Shown: positions 1 to 8,512, counted from the first letter of the stretch. The stretch is 64,000 nt of DNA from Skermanella stibiiresistens SB22 (GCF_000576635.1 NZ_AVFL01000015.1:105050-169049), one strand, 5' to 3'. Made by a program: numbers and translations. Notes: generated from the sequence alone by a model not told the origin.

Positions 1-320
1 TTCAGGCAGCCCAGCCGCTCCTTGATGGGGGTCTTGGGCGAAACGCCGGCGTTGTTGACCAGCGAATGCAGGGGACCACCCGCCAGGACGCGATTGGCCT
101 CCTTGACGAACTCGGCGCGGCTATCGGGATCGCCCAGGTCGGCGGCGATATGGTGCGTCCAGTTGGGATCGGCCTTGCAGTCCTCCGGGATGGTCTCCCG
201 GGAACAGGTGATCACGCGCCAGCCTTCCTGGCTGAAGCGCTGGACGGTGGCATGGCCGATCCCCCGGCTGGCGCCGGTCAGGATGACGGTTGGTTTTTCG
301 GGTGCGGGCGTCTCTGACAT
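1..320 (-). CDS. Short-chain dehydrogenase/reductase, N-terminal part (runs off left edge)
   Basis: This is an NAD(P)-dependent Rossmann-fold oxidoreductase of the classical SDR family. The frame starts at the ATG whose complement is 318-320 and is open to the window edge, so about 106 residues are visible. The glycine-rich cofactor motif TGASRGIG lies at about residues 15-22 and the NNAG strand motif at about 88-91. The catalytic YxxxK would lie beyond the edge, so activity cannot be confirmed and the substrate is unknown. It is encoded upstream of nothing visible and shares its strand with the ABC ATPase 69 bases away, which could place both in one transcript. Confidence 0.85.
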   Translation of the reverse strand, partial: MSETPAPEKPTVILTGASRGIGHATVQRFSQEGWRVITCSRETIPEDCKADPNWTHHIAADLGDPDSRAEFVKEANRVLAGGPLHSLVNNAGVSPKTPIKERLGCL

Positions 321-389
321 GACGCGACCTTACCGCATCGCGGCGACCGCTGCAAAGCCGCCCAAGCGCCATACGGCGTGATCAGAGGG

Positions 390-1205
390 TCAGCCCAGCA
401 ATTCGAACGCCGGACCCGCCCGGCCCAGCAGTTCGGCGCGGTATTCCTCAACGGCGGCCTCGTCATCGCGACGGGATCGTGGCAGGCCGATCACCAGATC
501 CGTCAGCACCCGCGTCGGGGGCGCCGACAGCAGCACCAGCCGATCGGCCAGTTGAATGGCCTCGCGCAGGTTATGCGTGACGAACAGGACCGTGGTCGGC
601 CGGGCATGCCACAGGTCGAGCAGCAGCAGGCGCAGGCGCCGCGCCGTCTGCTCGTCCAGCGACACGAAGGGCTCGTCCATCAGCAGCAGGTCGGGCTTGA
701 CGACGAAGGCGCGGGCCAGCGCCGCGCGGCGCTGCATGCCCACCGACAGCCTGCCGGGATACTGGTCGCGGACGCCGGTCAGGTCCATGGCCTCCAGCAG
801 CGCCACGATCCTGTCCTCGGCGTCGGCTTCGCCGTTCAGTACCAAGGCCAAGTTCTCATGGACGGTGCGCCACGGCAGCAGGCGCGGGTTTTGGAACACA
901 TAGCCAAGCACGGGACGAGCCCGGCCCGGCGCGGTCGGCAGCGTGACGTTGCCTTGGAAATCGCTATCGAGACCCGCGACGATGTTCAGCGTCGTCGTCT
1001 TGCCACAGCCGGATGGCCCAACCATCGCGACGAACTCACCGCGCCGCGCCGTCAGCCGAAACCCGCTCACGGCCCGGTGGGCGGGCGCGTCACCAACCGC
1101 CGCGAAGCTCTTGTCGTCGATTTCGATCACGAGATCAGGCGGGTGATCCGGCTTGGAACCGAACGAGGGTGCCGGGTCCGCAGTCCGAGCTGAGATAATC
1201 GCCAT
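390..1205 (-). CDS. ABC transporter ATP-binding protein, nitrate/sulfonate/taurine (SsuB/TauB) type
   Basis: This cytoplasmic ATPase subunit belongs to the family that powers import of nitrate, sulfonates, taurine or pyrimidine precursors. In the 271-residue product Walker A GPSGCGKT is at 63-70, the Q-loop Gln is near 105, the signature LSVGMQRR is at 153-160, and Walker B LLLMDEP is at 173-179 with VTHN following. The signature has M where LSGGQ is canonical, which is common in this subfamily. I chose the ATG at 1205 over the further upstream 1250 because homology-like sequence begins only about 25 residues in. No permease or substrate-binding protein is adjacent on the right, so partners lie elsewhere or to the left. 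Substrate is not assignable. Confidence 0.88.
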   Translation of the reverse strand: MAIISARTADPAPSFGSKPDHPPDLVIEIDDKSFAAVGDAPAHRAVSGFRLTARRGEFVAMVGPSGCGKTTTLNIVAGLDSDFQGNVTLPTAPGRARPVLGYVFQNPRLLPWRTVHENLALVLNGEADAEDRIVALLEAMDLTGVRDQYPGRLSVGMQRRAALARAFVVKPDLLLMDEPFVSLDEQTARRLRLLLLDLWHARPTTVLFVTHNLREAIQLADRLVLLSAPPTRVLTDLVIGLPRSRRDDEAAVEEYRAELLGRAGPAFELLG

Positions 1206-1316
1206 CCATCCGTACCAGACGAAACCAAGCCCCCACCATAACCGCCCCAAGCCAAGACGCCTATAGCACTATCGTGGAACTGGCGGGGGTAGCTGGCCGC
1301 GTGTTTGGCTGGCGCG

Positions 1317-1964
1317 ATGACAAGGCCACGCCGGTCCGGGCCGGCTCCCGGCTCGATAAACAGATCCGCCATCCTGGCGCTCCTCCTGGGCCTCGCGCCA
1401 CTGATGCCCGCGACACCCAGGGCGGAGATGGTGGACACCCGCCCCGGCTCCGATGTGCCGGTACCCGCTGGATACCGGCTGGACCATTACCGCGCACCCG
1501 TCCCATCCCATGTGCCCGGCGCCACCACGCTTACGCTGGAACTCGCGGAGGAGATGCAACGCGACGGGACCGCCGTCTTCATCGACGTCATGAAAGTCCC
1601 GAGATCGGCGGCTCCTGGCCTGGCCGGCAAATGGCTGGTCGCGGCGCCGCATGTCGCGATCAGCGGAAGCGCGTGGCTGCCGGAAGTCGGCGACGGAAAG
1701 CCGGCGCCCGAGATCGAAAGCTACTTCCGGCGGAACCTCGAGCGCCTCACCAGGGGTGACCGCGACACCGGTGTCGTGTTCTATTGCGTCACCGACTGCT
1801 GGATGTCCTGGAACGCCGCCAAGCGGGCGGTTTCCTGGGGTTATACCAGGGTCCACTGGTACCGTGACGGTATCGACGTCTGGCGGGAGTTCGACCTGCC
1901 GACCGAGATCGTCCAGCCCGTGCCGCTCGACGTCGACCGGAGCCTAGGCCCGAAGGTTGACTGA
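1317..1964 (+). CDS. PQQ-dependent catabolism-associated CXXCW motif protein (rhodanese-like, periplasmic)
   Basis: The 215-residue product has a basic N-terminus and a hydrophobic segment (about residues 19-36) ending in a likely signal-peptidase site near PRA-EM, so it is probably periplasmic. The C-terminal half resembles the rhodanese-like family named for a CXXCW motif. The segment CVTDCWMSWNAAKRA is visible, with the two Cys separated by three residues as in many members. Family members usually sit beside PQQ-dependent alcohol dehydrogenase and cytochrome c genes; none is nearby here. ATG 1317 was preferred over TTG 1305. The exact biochemical role of the family is not established. Confidence 0.78.
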   Translation: MTRPRRSGPAPGSINRSAILALLLGLAPLMPATPRAEMVDTRPGSDVPVPAGYRLDHYRAPVPSHVPGATTLTLELAEEMQRDGTAVFIDVMKVPRSAAPGLAGKWLVAAPHVAISGSAWLPEVGDGKPAPEIESYFRRNLERLTRGDRDTGVVFYCVTDCWMSWNAAKRAVSWGYTRVHWYRDGIDVWREFDLPTEIVQPVPLDVDRSLGPKVD

Positions 1965-2064
1965 CCATGGTCGCGCGGCCCGCCAGCACTACATGCCAGT
2001 ACCACATGGCTCTGGTTGCCAGCGTGTGGGCGTATGCCTGAAACCCAGCCGGAAAGGAAGAACC

Positions 2065-3240
2065 GTGGTGCGGAAGTTGATGGTGATCGCGGTCCTCCTC
2101 GCCGGCTGCGGGACGTGGCGCGGTGGAGCGGCGGAAACCGCGGCGGCCTGCGTCCCACCCGGTTCCTGGGCCGAACCACTCGCCGGCGCCGCCGGCCCCT
2201 CGATTCCCGGACCGGACCTGTTCCGCCGTGCCGCGAAAGCTCCCATCGTCCTGCTGGGCGAACAGCACGACAGCGCGGAACACCACCGCTGGCAGTTCCA
2301 AACGCTCGCCGGGCTGCACGCCCACCGGCCCGATTTGGCGCTGGGGATGGAGATGTTCCCCCGCCGCGTCCAGCCCGCGCTCGACCGCTGGGTCGCGGGC
2401 GACCTGACGGAGGAACAACTTCTCGCCGAAACCGACTGGCGCACCGTGTGGGGCTATGACAGCGCGCTCTACATGCCCCTTCTCCATTTCGCCCGGATGA
2501 ACCGCATCCCGGTCGTGGCGCTCAACATCGACCGCGCCTTGACCGCTCGTGTCGGGCGCGAGGGATGGAGCCAGATCCCACCGGACGCGCGGGAAGGCGT
2601 CGGCGATCCAGCAAAGGCCGACCCCGCCTATACCGACAGCTTGGCGGAGATCTACGCCGCCCACGGCCGCGAAGGCAAACCGGGCGATGTCAAGGACGAC
2701 CCCGCCTTCCTCCGCTTCCAGGAGGCCCAACTCCTGTGGGACCGCGCGATGGCGGAAGCCCTGGCGGACACCCATCGCCGGACCGGCGCCACCGTGGTCG
2801 GCATCGTCGGCGCCGGCCACATGGAACGCCGGTACGGCATCCCCCACCAGCTCGCCGACATCGGCATTCCCGACGGCATGGTCCTTCTGCCCTGGAGCGC
2901 CGGATCGCCCTGCTTCGCCCTGGAAGCCGGCTTGGCGGACGCCGTCTTCGGCGTCGCCGCCGACGCGGAGGAGCGTCCCTCGTGGCGGCCCCGGCTGGGT
3001 GTCAGCCTGGCTCCCCTCGACCAGGGCCTACGCGTCGAATCGGTGGGCGGCGACAGCGTCGCCGAAGCGGCCGGTCTCGAACGGGGCGACGTGATCCTCG
3101 CCGCCGCTGGCACCAGGACCAACGAGGTCGGCAAGCTGATCGACATCGTCAACCGCCAAGCCCCTGGAACCTGGCTCCCCCTCAGCGTCCAGCGCGACGG
3201 AGCCACTCGGGAGGTCGTCGCCAAGTTCCCAGGCTCCTGA
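2065..3240 (+). CDS. ChaN-family lipoprotein with C-terminal PDZ domain
   Basis: This is a predicted outer- or inner-membrane lipoprotein of 391 residues. GTG 2065 is preferred because a strong GGAAAGGAAG ribosome site ends 4 bases upstream and a short signal ending in the lipobox LLAGC (Cys15) follows directly. The ATG at 1957 would add a non-signal leader overlapping the previous gene. Residues about 35-290 match the ChaN/Tiki haem-binding-uptake fold: GEQHDS after the first strand, then GMEMFPRR, and VGAGHMERRYG near the end. The last 85 residues read as a PDZ domain (LGVSLAP, then GLERGDVI). ChaN proteins are linked to haem or iron handling, but the fold is also metallopeptidase-like, so the function here is open. 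Confidence 0.85.
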   Translation: MVRKLMVIAVLLAGCGTWRGGAAETAAACVPPGSWAEPLAGAAGPSIPGPDLFRRAAKAPIVLLGEQHDSAEHHRWQFQTLAGLHAHRPDLALGMEMFPRRVQPALDRWVAGDLTEEQLLAETDWRTVWGYDSALYMPLLHFARMNRIPVVALNIDRALTARVGREGWSQIPPDAREGVGDPAKADPAYTDSLAEIYAAHGREGKPGDVKDDPAFLRFQEAQLLWDRAMAEALADTHRRTGATVVGIVGAGHMERRYGIPHQLADIGIPDGMVLLPWSAGSPCFALEAGLADAVFGVAADAEERPSWRPRLGVSLAPLDQGLRVESVGGDSVAEAAGLERGDVILAAAGTRTNEVGKLIDIVNRQAPGTWLPLSVQRDGATREVVAKFPGS

Positions 3241-3375
3241 ACTTACAACCTTGGCTCTCACGTTGATTGCCACACGACACTTGCCGGACTACCCGAAGAA
3301 ACGCTATGCACGCAGTCGAATGCGCCCGTCATCCCGAGGCCGCTTCACCCCGCATGATCTCGGCATCTGGCGACC

Positions 3376-4398
3376 ATGGCAGACATCGACTCCACGGACG
3401 AGGCGAACCGCGACGCCGGGCGCTTGATCCGGCGTCATGATCAATTCGTGAAACTCATCCTCGACGGTCCCGGGAACGCGGACAGCTTCCTTAGGGAACG
3501 ACTGCCACCGGGGGTGACGGCACACCTCACCGCCGAGCCCGCGGTCGACAGATCGGAGAGCTTCGTGGACCCGCTGCTCGCGGAGTTGTGCGGCGACAGG
3601 GTTTACGGTCTCGAGCTATCCGGCGGTCGCCCCCTGCATGTCCTGACACTGATCGAACACAAGAGCGCGGGCGAGGGAGATGCCCTGATGCAGGTCTTCG
3701 GGTATCTTCATGGGGCGGCGACGCGCGGCGCGCGCCGTGTCGCGGGGGCGAATGGCGGGTTCCGCGTCGCTCCGGCGCCCGTCCTGGCCGTGATCCTCTA
3801 TCATGGAACGGCACCCTGGCCGCACCCACCCACCCTGGGCGACGCCTATGGCATCCCGCCGGATATCCTGGCGGCCGGGCCGCTTGATTTCGGCTACACC
3901 CTCGTTGACCTCTCGGTCATCCCTGATGCCGAACTATCCCGCCACCACGACCTCCAAGCCGGCTTGCTGACTTTGAAATACGCGACGCGCGACGGCGATC
4001 CGGAAGTCACCCTGGAGCGATTGCTTGGCGTCGCCGCCGTTATCGGCTTGACCGTGCTTCGCGGCGTGGTCAGATATCTGTTCATGGCGGACGACGCCCG
4101 CAACCAAGCTCGCCTGCGTGCGGCGCTGGGCCATGTGGTTCCCGGACAAGAGGATGAGATCATGCCAACGATCGCGGAATCATACATCGCCGAAGGGCAC
4201 GCGAAGGGATTGGCGGAGGGCCAGATCAAGGCCAAGGCCGATATCCTCCTGCGCATGCTCCAGCGGCGGAATGAGCCTGTTCCCGCCGTCATCGAGCGCA
4301 AGCTGCCGGCCGCCTCCGCCGATGAGATCGACCGGTGGATCGACGCCGTGGTCGATGGCGCGTCCCTTGAGCAGGTCTTTGGGGATTCGACCCACTGA
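3376..4398 (+). CDS. Rpn/YhgA-family recombination-promoting nuclease (PD-(D/E)XK)
   Basis: The 340-residue protein matches the Rpn/YhgA (transposase_31-like) family. Members are DNA endonucleases that raise RecA-independent recombination and are often mislabelled transposases. Visible are the N-terminal HDQFVKLIL segment, the FVDP acidic motif and LIEHKS, which supplies the E-x-K part of the nuclease core at about residue 95. LAVILYHG, GYTLVDLS and IPDAELS follow, as in family members. The C-terminal 75 residues (EGHAKGLAEGQ onwards) are Gly/Glu/Lys-rich, the hypervariable tail of this family. A second homologue lies at 7417-8412. Flanks carry no inverted repeats that I could see, so there is no sign of an intact transposon. 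Confidence 0.88.
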   Translation: MADIDSTDEANRDAGRLIRRHDQFVKLILDGPGNADSFLRERLPPGVTAHLTAEPAVDRSESFVDPLLAELCGDRVYGLELSGGRPLHVLTLIEHKSAGEGDALMQVFGYLHGAATRGARRVAGANGGFRVAPAPVLAVILYHGTAPWPHPPTLGDAYGIPPDILAAGPLDFGYTLVDLSVIPDAELSRHHDLQAGLLTLKYATRDGDPEVTLERLLGVAAVIGLTVLRGVVRYLFMADDARNQARLRAALGHVVPGQEDEIMPTIAESYIAEGHAKGLAEGQIKAKADILLRMLQRRNEPVPAVIERKLPAASADEIDRWIDAVVDGASLEQVFGDSTH

Positions 4399-4501
4399 CC
4401 GCGCGGGTTGGCCCTCGTCCCGTATCGCGGGACGTTGTCGGGGCGGCGCCGACTTTGTAACCTGTCGGTTCGATCACGGAACCAGCCGGGAGACAGGCAC
4501 A

Positions 4502-5422
4502 GTGGTGGACAAATATCCGCGCGACATGATCGGCTACGGCGCCTCGGTTCCGGACGCCCAATGGCCGAACCGCGCCCGCATCGCCGTCCAGTTCGTCATG
4601 AACTACGAGGAGGGCGGCGAGAACTGCGTCTTGCATGGCGACGCCGCGTCCGAGGCCTTCCTGTCGGAGATCGTCGGCGCCCAGGCGCTCCAGGGCGTCC
4701 GGCATGTCAACATGGAGTCGATCTACGAATATGGCAGCCGGGCGGGGTTCTGGCGGCTGATGCGAATCTTCGGCGAGCGCCGCCTGCCGCTGACCGTGTT
4801 CGGCGTCGCCATGGCGATGGCCCGCAATCCCGACGCGGTCGCCGCCATGATGGAGGCGGGGCACGAGATCGCGACCCATGGCTGGCGCTGGATCGACTAT
4901 CAGAACATCAGTCCGGAGATCGAGCGCGAACACATGATGCGCGCGATCGAGGTCCAGACGGAGTTGACCGGCAGCCGCCCGCTGGGCTGGTATCTTGGCC
5001 GGTGCAGTCCCAACACGCGGCGGCTGGTCGCTGAGGAGGGCGGCTTCGTCTACGACGCCGACAGCTACGCCGACGACCTGCCCTATTGGGACGACAGCCA
5101 CGGCAAACCCCAGCTGATCGTGCCCTACACGCTCGACGCCAACGACATGCGCTTCGCCACGGCCCAGGGCTTCAACTCGGGCGACCAGTTCTTCGCGTAT
5201 CTGAAGGACAGCTTCGACATGCTCTACGCCGAGGGCGCCAAGCAACCGAAGATGATGTCGATCGGCCTGCATTGCCGGCTGGTCGGCCGTCCCGGCCGCG
5301 CAGCCGCCTTGGCCCGCTTCCTAGACTACATCCAGGGCCACGACCGCGTCTGGGTGTGCCGCCGGATCGACATCGCCAACCATTGGCGTGAGCACCACCC
5401 CTACCGCCCCGCCACCGACTGA
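4502..5422 (+). CDS. puuE: Allantoinase PuuE (polysaccharide-deacetylase-like)
   Basis: PuuE hydrolyses (S)-allantoin to allantoate in purine/urate catabolism. It uses a NodB-like deacetylase fold unrelated to the metal-dependent amidohydrolase allantoinase. The 306-residue length fits the family. Family landmarks are the YPRDMIGYG start, NYEEGGE near residue 40, the HEIATHGWRW motif near 122, and the C-terminal GLHCRLVGRPGR segment. Start: GTG 4502 (or GTG 4505) follows GGGAG at 4488-4492, whereas the open frame upstream overlaps the Rpn gene. No other urate or allantoin genes (uraD, hiuH, allantoate hydrolase) are visible nearby, so the rest of the pathway is elsewhere. A related deacetylase role is possible but less likely. 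Confidence 0.88.
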   Translation: MVDKYPRDMIGYGASVPDAQWPNRARIAVQFVMNYEEGGENCVLHGDAASEAFLSEIVGAQALQGVRHVNMESIYEYGSRAGFWRLMRIFGERRLPLTVFGVAMAMARNPDAVAAMMEAGHEIATHGWRWIDYQNISPEIEREHMMRAIEVQTELTGSRPLGWYLGRCSPNTRRLVAEEGGFVYDADSYADDLPYWDDSHGKPQLIVPYTLDANDMRFATAQGFNSGDQFFAYLKDSFDMLYAEGAKQPKMMSIGLHCRLVGRPGRAAALARFLDYIQGHDRVWVCRRIDIANHWREHHPYRPATD

Positions 5423-5456
5423 GGCCTGAGGGGCGCGGGGTCAGGATAGAAGGGGG

Positions 5457-6551
5457 TCAGGCGGTCTTGGCATCCGAGTCGCCGAAGCCCTTGATCATTC
5501 CCTTGAGGAAACTGACGATGCATTGGTCGTGCCATGGATCGGCGCCGGCCCCATGGAATCCGACATGGCCACCGCCGCGTGGCAGCAACGACGTCAGCCA
5601 CGGATTGGACCCCCAGTCGAAGCCCAGATAGGCGTCGGCTGGGATCCAGGGGTCGTCCAACGCGTGGATCACCAGGGTGGGAACGCGGATCCGCCCCATG
5701 AATCGGACGGCGGAGTTGACCTCGTGGTACTCGTCCGCACCCGACCAGCCGTGCCGCGGCGCCACGAAGCGTTCATCGAATTCCCTGCAGTTCCGCACTT
5801 GGCGGACGATCGCCTTGTAGGACTCCGGAACCGGCATGCCCAGCACCTCCTCCTTCATGCGGGCGACCACCCGTCGATGATAGAAGAAGTTTCGCCGGCT
5901 CATCATGCGCCGGCTGGTTTCCGCCAGATCGATCGGCGCCGACACGGCGGCCGCCGCGATGACCCGCTCCGGCGTCCCCTCGCCCAGCATCTTCAGGGTC
6001 AGGTTGGCGCCCAGCGAAAAGCCGATCAGCACGATGCCATGCCGGGTCAGGTGCGCGGCTATTTGGGCCAGCACCATCCGGAGGTCTTCGGTCCGACCCG
6101 CGTGATACTGCTCGACGCAGAACGGCTGCGAGGGCCCCGCTCCCCGCAGGTTGAGGCGCAGGACCGCCAAGCCCCGGCGCAGCAGGACCGCCGCCGAAGC
6201 CCGCATGTAGTGGCTCTCGGTATCGCCCGTCACGCCATGGACCAGCACGGCGAGCGGCAGGTCTCCCGAAGGCTCCGCGGGCCAGTTCAAGGTGGCGTGC
6301 AGCACGTCGCCGGTACCGTCCAGCATCCGGAACCGCATCCGCTTTTCCGGGAAGTCCTCGGGCCGATAGCGACCTCGAATCAGGACACTGCGGACGGTCT
6401 GGAGGTCGGCGCCCCACCAGGGCGCGCGCGGCGCGAACGATGGGAAATCGAACGGCGGCGGCGTGAAGGCGCTGGCGTCCTCATCGATCCCCTGATCCGG
6501 GAAATCGGGATCGGGGTCAGCGATCGTCGGGTTCGGCTGAATACTGTTCAT
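5457..6551 (-). CDS. Alpha/beta-fold hydrolase, YheT family
   Basis: This is a cytoplasmic serine hydrolase of the YheT/EMB8-like family, whose members act on short-chain esters in vitro. The 364-residue product has the family opening FPSFAPRAPWWGADLQT (residues 37-53). VHGVTGD (104-110) gives the oxyanion region. The nucleophile elbow GFSLGAN has Ser179, the acid is Asp299/300 in HALDDPW, and His329 lies in GGGHVGF, so the triad is complete. The start overlaps the end of the upstream 153-residue gene by 35 bases, which suggests a shared transcript with translational coupling. Physiological substrate is unknown. Confidence 0.88.
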   Translation of the reverse strand: MNSIQPNPTIADPDPDFPDQGIDEDASAFTPPPFDFPSFAPRAPWWGADLQTVRSVLIRGRYRPEDFPEKRMRFRMLDGTGDVLHATLNWPAEPSGDLPLAVLVHGVTGDTESHYMRASAAVLLRRGLAVLRLNLRGAGPSQPFCVEQYHAGRTEDLRMVLAQIAAHLTRHGIVLIGFSLGANLTLKMLGEGTPERVIAAAAVSAPIDLAETSRRMMSRRNFFYHRRVVARMKEEVLGMPVPESYKAIVRQVRNCREFDERFVAPRHGWSGADEYHEVNSAVRFMGRIRVPTLVIHALDDPWIPADAYLGFDWGSNPWLTSLLPRGGGHVGFHGAGADPWHDQCIVSFLKGMIKGFGDSDAKTA

Positions 6552-6978
6552 AGGCGCTGTGCAGGGCGGCGTAGAAGGGGTTGGTATCGATGAATTTTGT
6601 CATCGCCTTGATGTTGGCCTTGTCGCCCTGGATCCACTGGTCCGCCGCCTGCTGATGCTCGGGGTGAATCGAGAGCAGATAGAACGCGGCCTGATCGGCC
6701 GACATCATCTCCTCCTCGCCCAGCTTCTCCAGGATGGCGCCGATGTGGAGCGGCAGCACGGCGGTAAATGGCAAATCGCCTCGGCTCTCCAGATCCCGCA
6801 GGTTCCGGTCGAAGGCTTTCCGGAGCCGCTCGATGATCTGGAAGAAGACCGCGCGGCGCTGCTTCCATGTCGGCTCATCGGCAAGGATTTCAACCAGACT
6901 GTCGAACAGGCGAGTCTGATCGTCATCGAACCCCTCGCAGGCCGATTGCGCCGGTTTGGGTATCGGAAACGCGGTCAT
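6517..6978 (-). CDS. Hypothetical protein, 153 residues
   Basis: I do not recognise this protein. ATG at 6978 has an AGGGGAGC ribosome site just upstream. The sequence is soluble, mixed alpha-helical and charged, with no signal or membrane segment. The helical stretch EILADEPTWKQRRAVFFQI is at about residues 30-48 and an acidic EKLGEEEMMSADQAAF stretch lies in the middle. It overlaps the downstream YheT-type hydrolase by 35 bases, so the two are probably co-transcribed. Base composition and codon use match the neighbours, which supports it as a real gene rather than a shadow frame. Confidence 0.6.
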   Translation of the reverse strand: MTAFPIPKPAQSACEGFDDDQTRLFDSLVEILADEPTWKQRRAVFFQIIERLRKAFDRNLRDLESRGDLPFTAVLPLHIGAILEKLGEEEMMSADQAAFYLLSIHPEHQQAADQWIQGDKANIKAMTKFIDTNPFYAALHSAYEQYSAEPDDR

Positions 6979-7021
6979 GAGTGCTCCCCTTGGATCACGT
7001 CGGCTCCAACCTCGCGGTGCC

Positions 7022-7370
7022 TCATCGGGAGCCGACGAGGAAATCGCGAACCGCCACGATCCGATCCGCCGACATGAGGGGCGGAGCATGCCCGACGCCG
7101 GGAAATTCCACCAGTGCCGCGCGGGGTCCACGCGCCGTCATTTCCTCGGCGGTGCCCTTTGGGCGGCAAATTGCCGTCGCCACCGCGTAGGATCACGGTC
7201 GGATCAGCCGGGGCGGGAGCCACCTCGTCGAAGTCGTGCGAATTGTGCGTCAGACCGTGGACGCGAACGACCGATCGCTCGGATCGCCCCGGTCCCCACA
7301 CCGTGTGGGCGACACGATGAAACCCCGCCACATTCAGCCCGCGAAGGCTCATTTCCCGATGAGTGCGCAT
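7022..7370 (-). pseudogene. Remnant of an alpha/beta hydrolase: internal deletion plus frameshift
   Basis: The 5' part on the minus strand (from ATG 7370 or, better, ATG 7352) reads as the start of an alpha/beta hydrolase: FHRVAHTVWGP, then VVRVHGLTHNSHDFDEVA. It jumps straight to a C-terminal-type strand, PTVILRGGDGNLPP. After a one-base slip near CCCAAAGGG the reading continues in the next frame as KGTAEEMTARGPRA, LVEFPGVGHAPPLM and a final helix to TGA at 7022-7024. The core with the nucleophile elbow, roughly 150-180 residues in intact homologues, is missing. This is therefore a decayed gene, not a short hydrolase. It lies directly downstream of a Rpn-type nuclease gene. Confidence 0.8.
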
Positions 7371-7416
7371 GCGGAAAACCTAGCACACCGGCCTTCCCGT
7401 TCCAACGCCGGAGCCG

Positions 7417-8412
7417 TCAGTGGCGGCTTTCCTCGGGGAACACCTGATCGAGCGAAGACACCGTCAACGCGCGCCGCAGCAGCCCATCGAGGTCGTCCGG
7501 GGCCGACGCGCGCACGCGATCCTCGACCTCGCGGGGCACCGGCCCGAAGCGGGTCTCCAACGCAACCAAGATGGTGGCGGTCTTGCCCTTGGCGATACCG
7601 GCTTCCTCGCCTTTGTGGAAGCCTCTCTCCTCGCCTTCGATAAGTCCCGTCTCCCGACCTTGGCGGAGCCATTCCTTGGCGGCTAGTGAAATCAATTTAC
7701 CCTCCCGGTCCGGCTTGACCCTGCGCGCCACCCTGGTCAGCAGATTGACCGTGATGGCTGGAAACATCTGGATCATATAACGGATCAATTGCTCTTCAAA
7801 GGTGGTTCCAGCGCGGAGGCCGGGCAGGACCGAGGACAGCAGCGATTCGGCATCGGCCATGCGAAAGACGTGCTTCAACGCCAGCAGCCCAGCGCGGACC
7901 TCCGCGTCGGATGACAGTTCGGCATCGGGTATCGGACCCAGATCGCACAGGATGTATCCCATGTCGCCCGGCATGTGCCGAAGACCCTCGTCGGCGTCGA
8001 GGCAGGCCGTGACGGAGGTCGGCACGTTCCAGGGCCGGCCCCCGTGGTAGAAGACCAGCGGGATGATCGGCGGCAGTCTCAGCTTGCCACCCGGAGCGGT
8101 TTTCGCGAGCCTGCGCCAGATCTCCACCCGGTATCCCAGCACCTGGATCGGGGTCATTGGATCGGGAAAGCTCTTGTGCTCGATCAGGATGTAAAGCAAC
8201 GCGGTCCCGCCGCCGCGCAGGGTCACGCTGAAGAGGCGGTCGCTCTGGGTCGGGTTCAGGTCGGGGTCGACGAACGTGCCATCCAGCAGCGTCGGCGGCT
8301 CATCCGTCAGCCGTTCCGCGATGTCGGCGGGCAGGAAGTCGCGGATCAGGATCGCCGCCCGGCGCGGATCGTCGATCAAGGCCCTGAACAGCGAGTCGTG
8401 GGTGACGGGCAT
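7417..8412 (-). CDS. Rpn/YhgA-family recombination-promoting nuclease (second copy)
   Basis: The 331-residue product is homologous but not identical to the protein at 3376-4398 and lies on the opposite strand. Matching landmarks are HDSLFRALI at the start, FVDPDLNP, LIEHKS (nuclease E-x-K), PLVFYHGGRPW, GYILCDLG and IPDAELS. The C-terminal region has repeated Gly-Glu heptads (RETGLIEGEERG, HKGEEAGIAKGK) before a helical end similar to the first copy (SLDQVF versus SLEQVF). ATG 8412 was chosen because family homology starts there. Low identity between the two argues for separate acquisition or an old duplication. Confidence 0.87.
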   Translation of the reverse strand: MPVTHDSLFRALIDDPRRAAILIRDFLPADIAERLTDEPPTLLDGTFVDPDLNPTQSDRLFSVTLRGGGTALLYILIEHKSFPDPMTPIQVLGYRVEIWRRLAKTAPGGKLRLPPIIPLVFYHGGRPWNVPTSVTACLDADEGLRHMPGDMGYILCDLGPIPDAELSSDAEVRAGLLALKHVFRMADAESLLSSVLPGLRAGTTFEEQLIRYMIQMFPAITVNLLTRVARRVKPDREGKLISLAAKEWLRQGRETGLIEGEERGFHKGEEAGIAKGKTATILVALETRFGPVPREVEDRVRASAPDDLDGLLRRALTVSSLDQVFPEESRH

Positions 8413-8512
8413 GAACGGTACACACCATGGCATGAGGCGGCGGCGGGACACACAACCCGATGCGAGCCCGCCACGCCATGCGGCATGATGTCGAACGGTG
8501 CCGCCTTCCGTC

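Noticed and set aside
3376..4398. Insertion sequence around the 'transposase-like' gene
   Set aside because: The Rpn/YhgA family was once labelled transposase, but no terminal inverted repeats or target duplications are visible at either copy.
7140..7200. Programmed frameshift in the hydrolase remnant
   Set aside because: A slippery CCCAAAGGG is present, but the protein core is also deleted, so no functional product would result from frameshifting.
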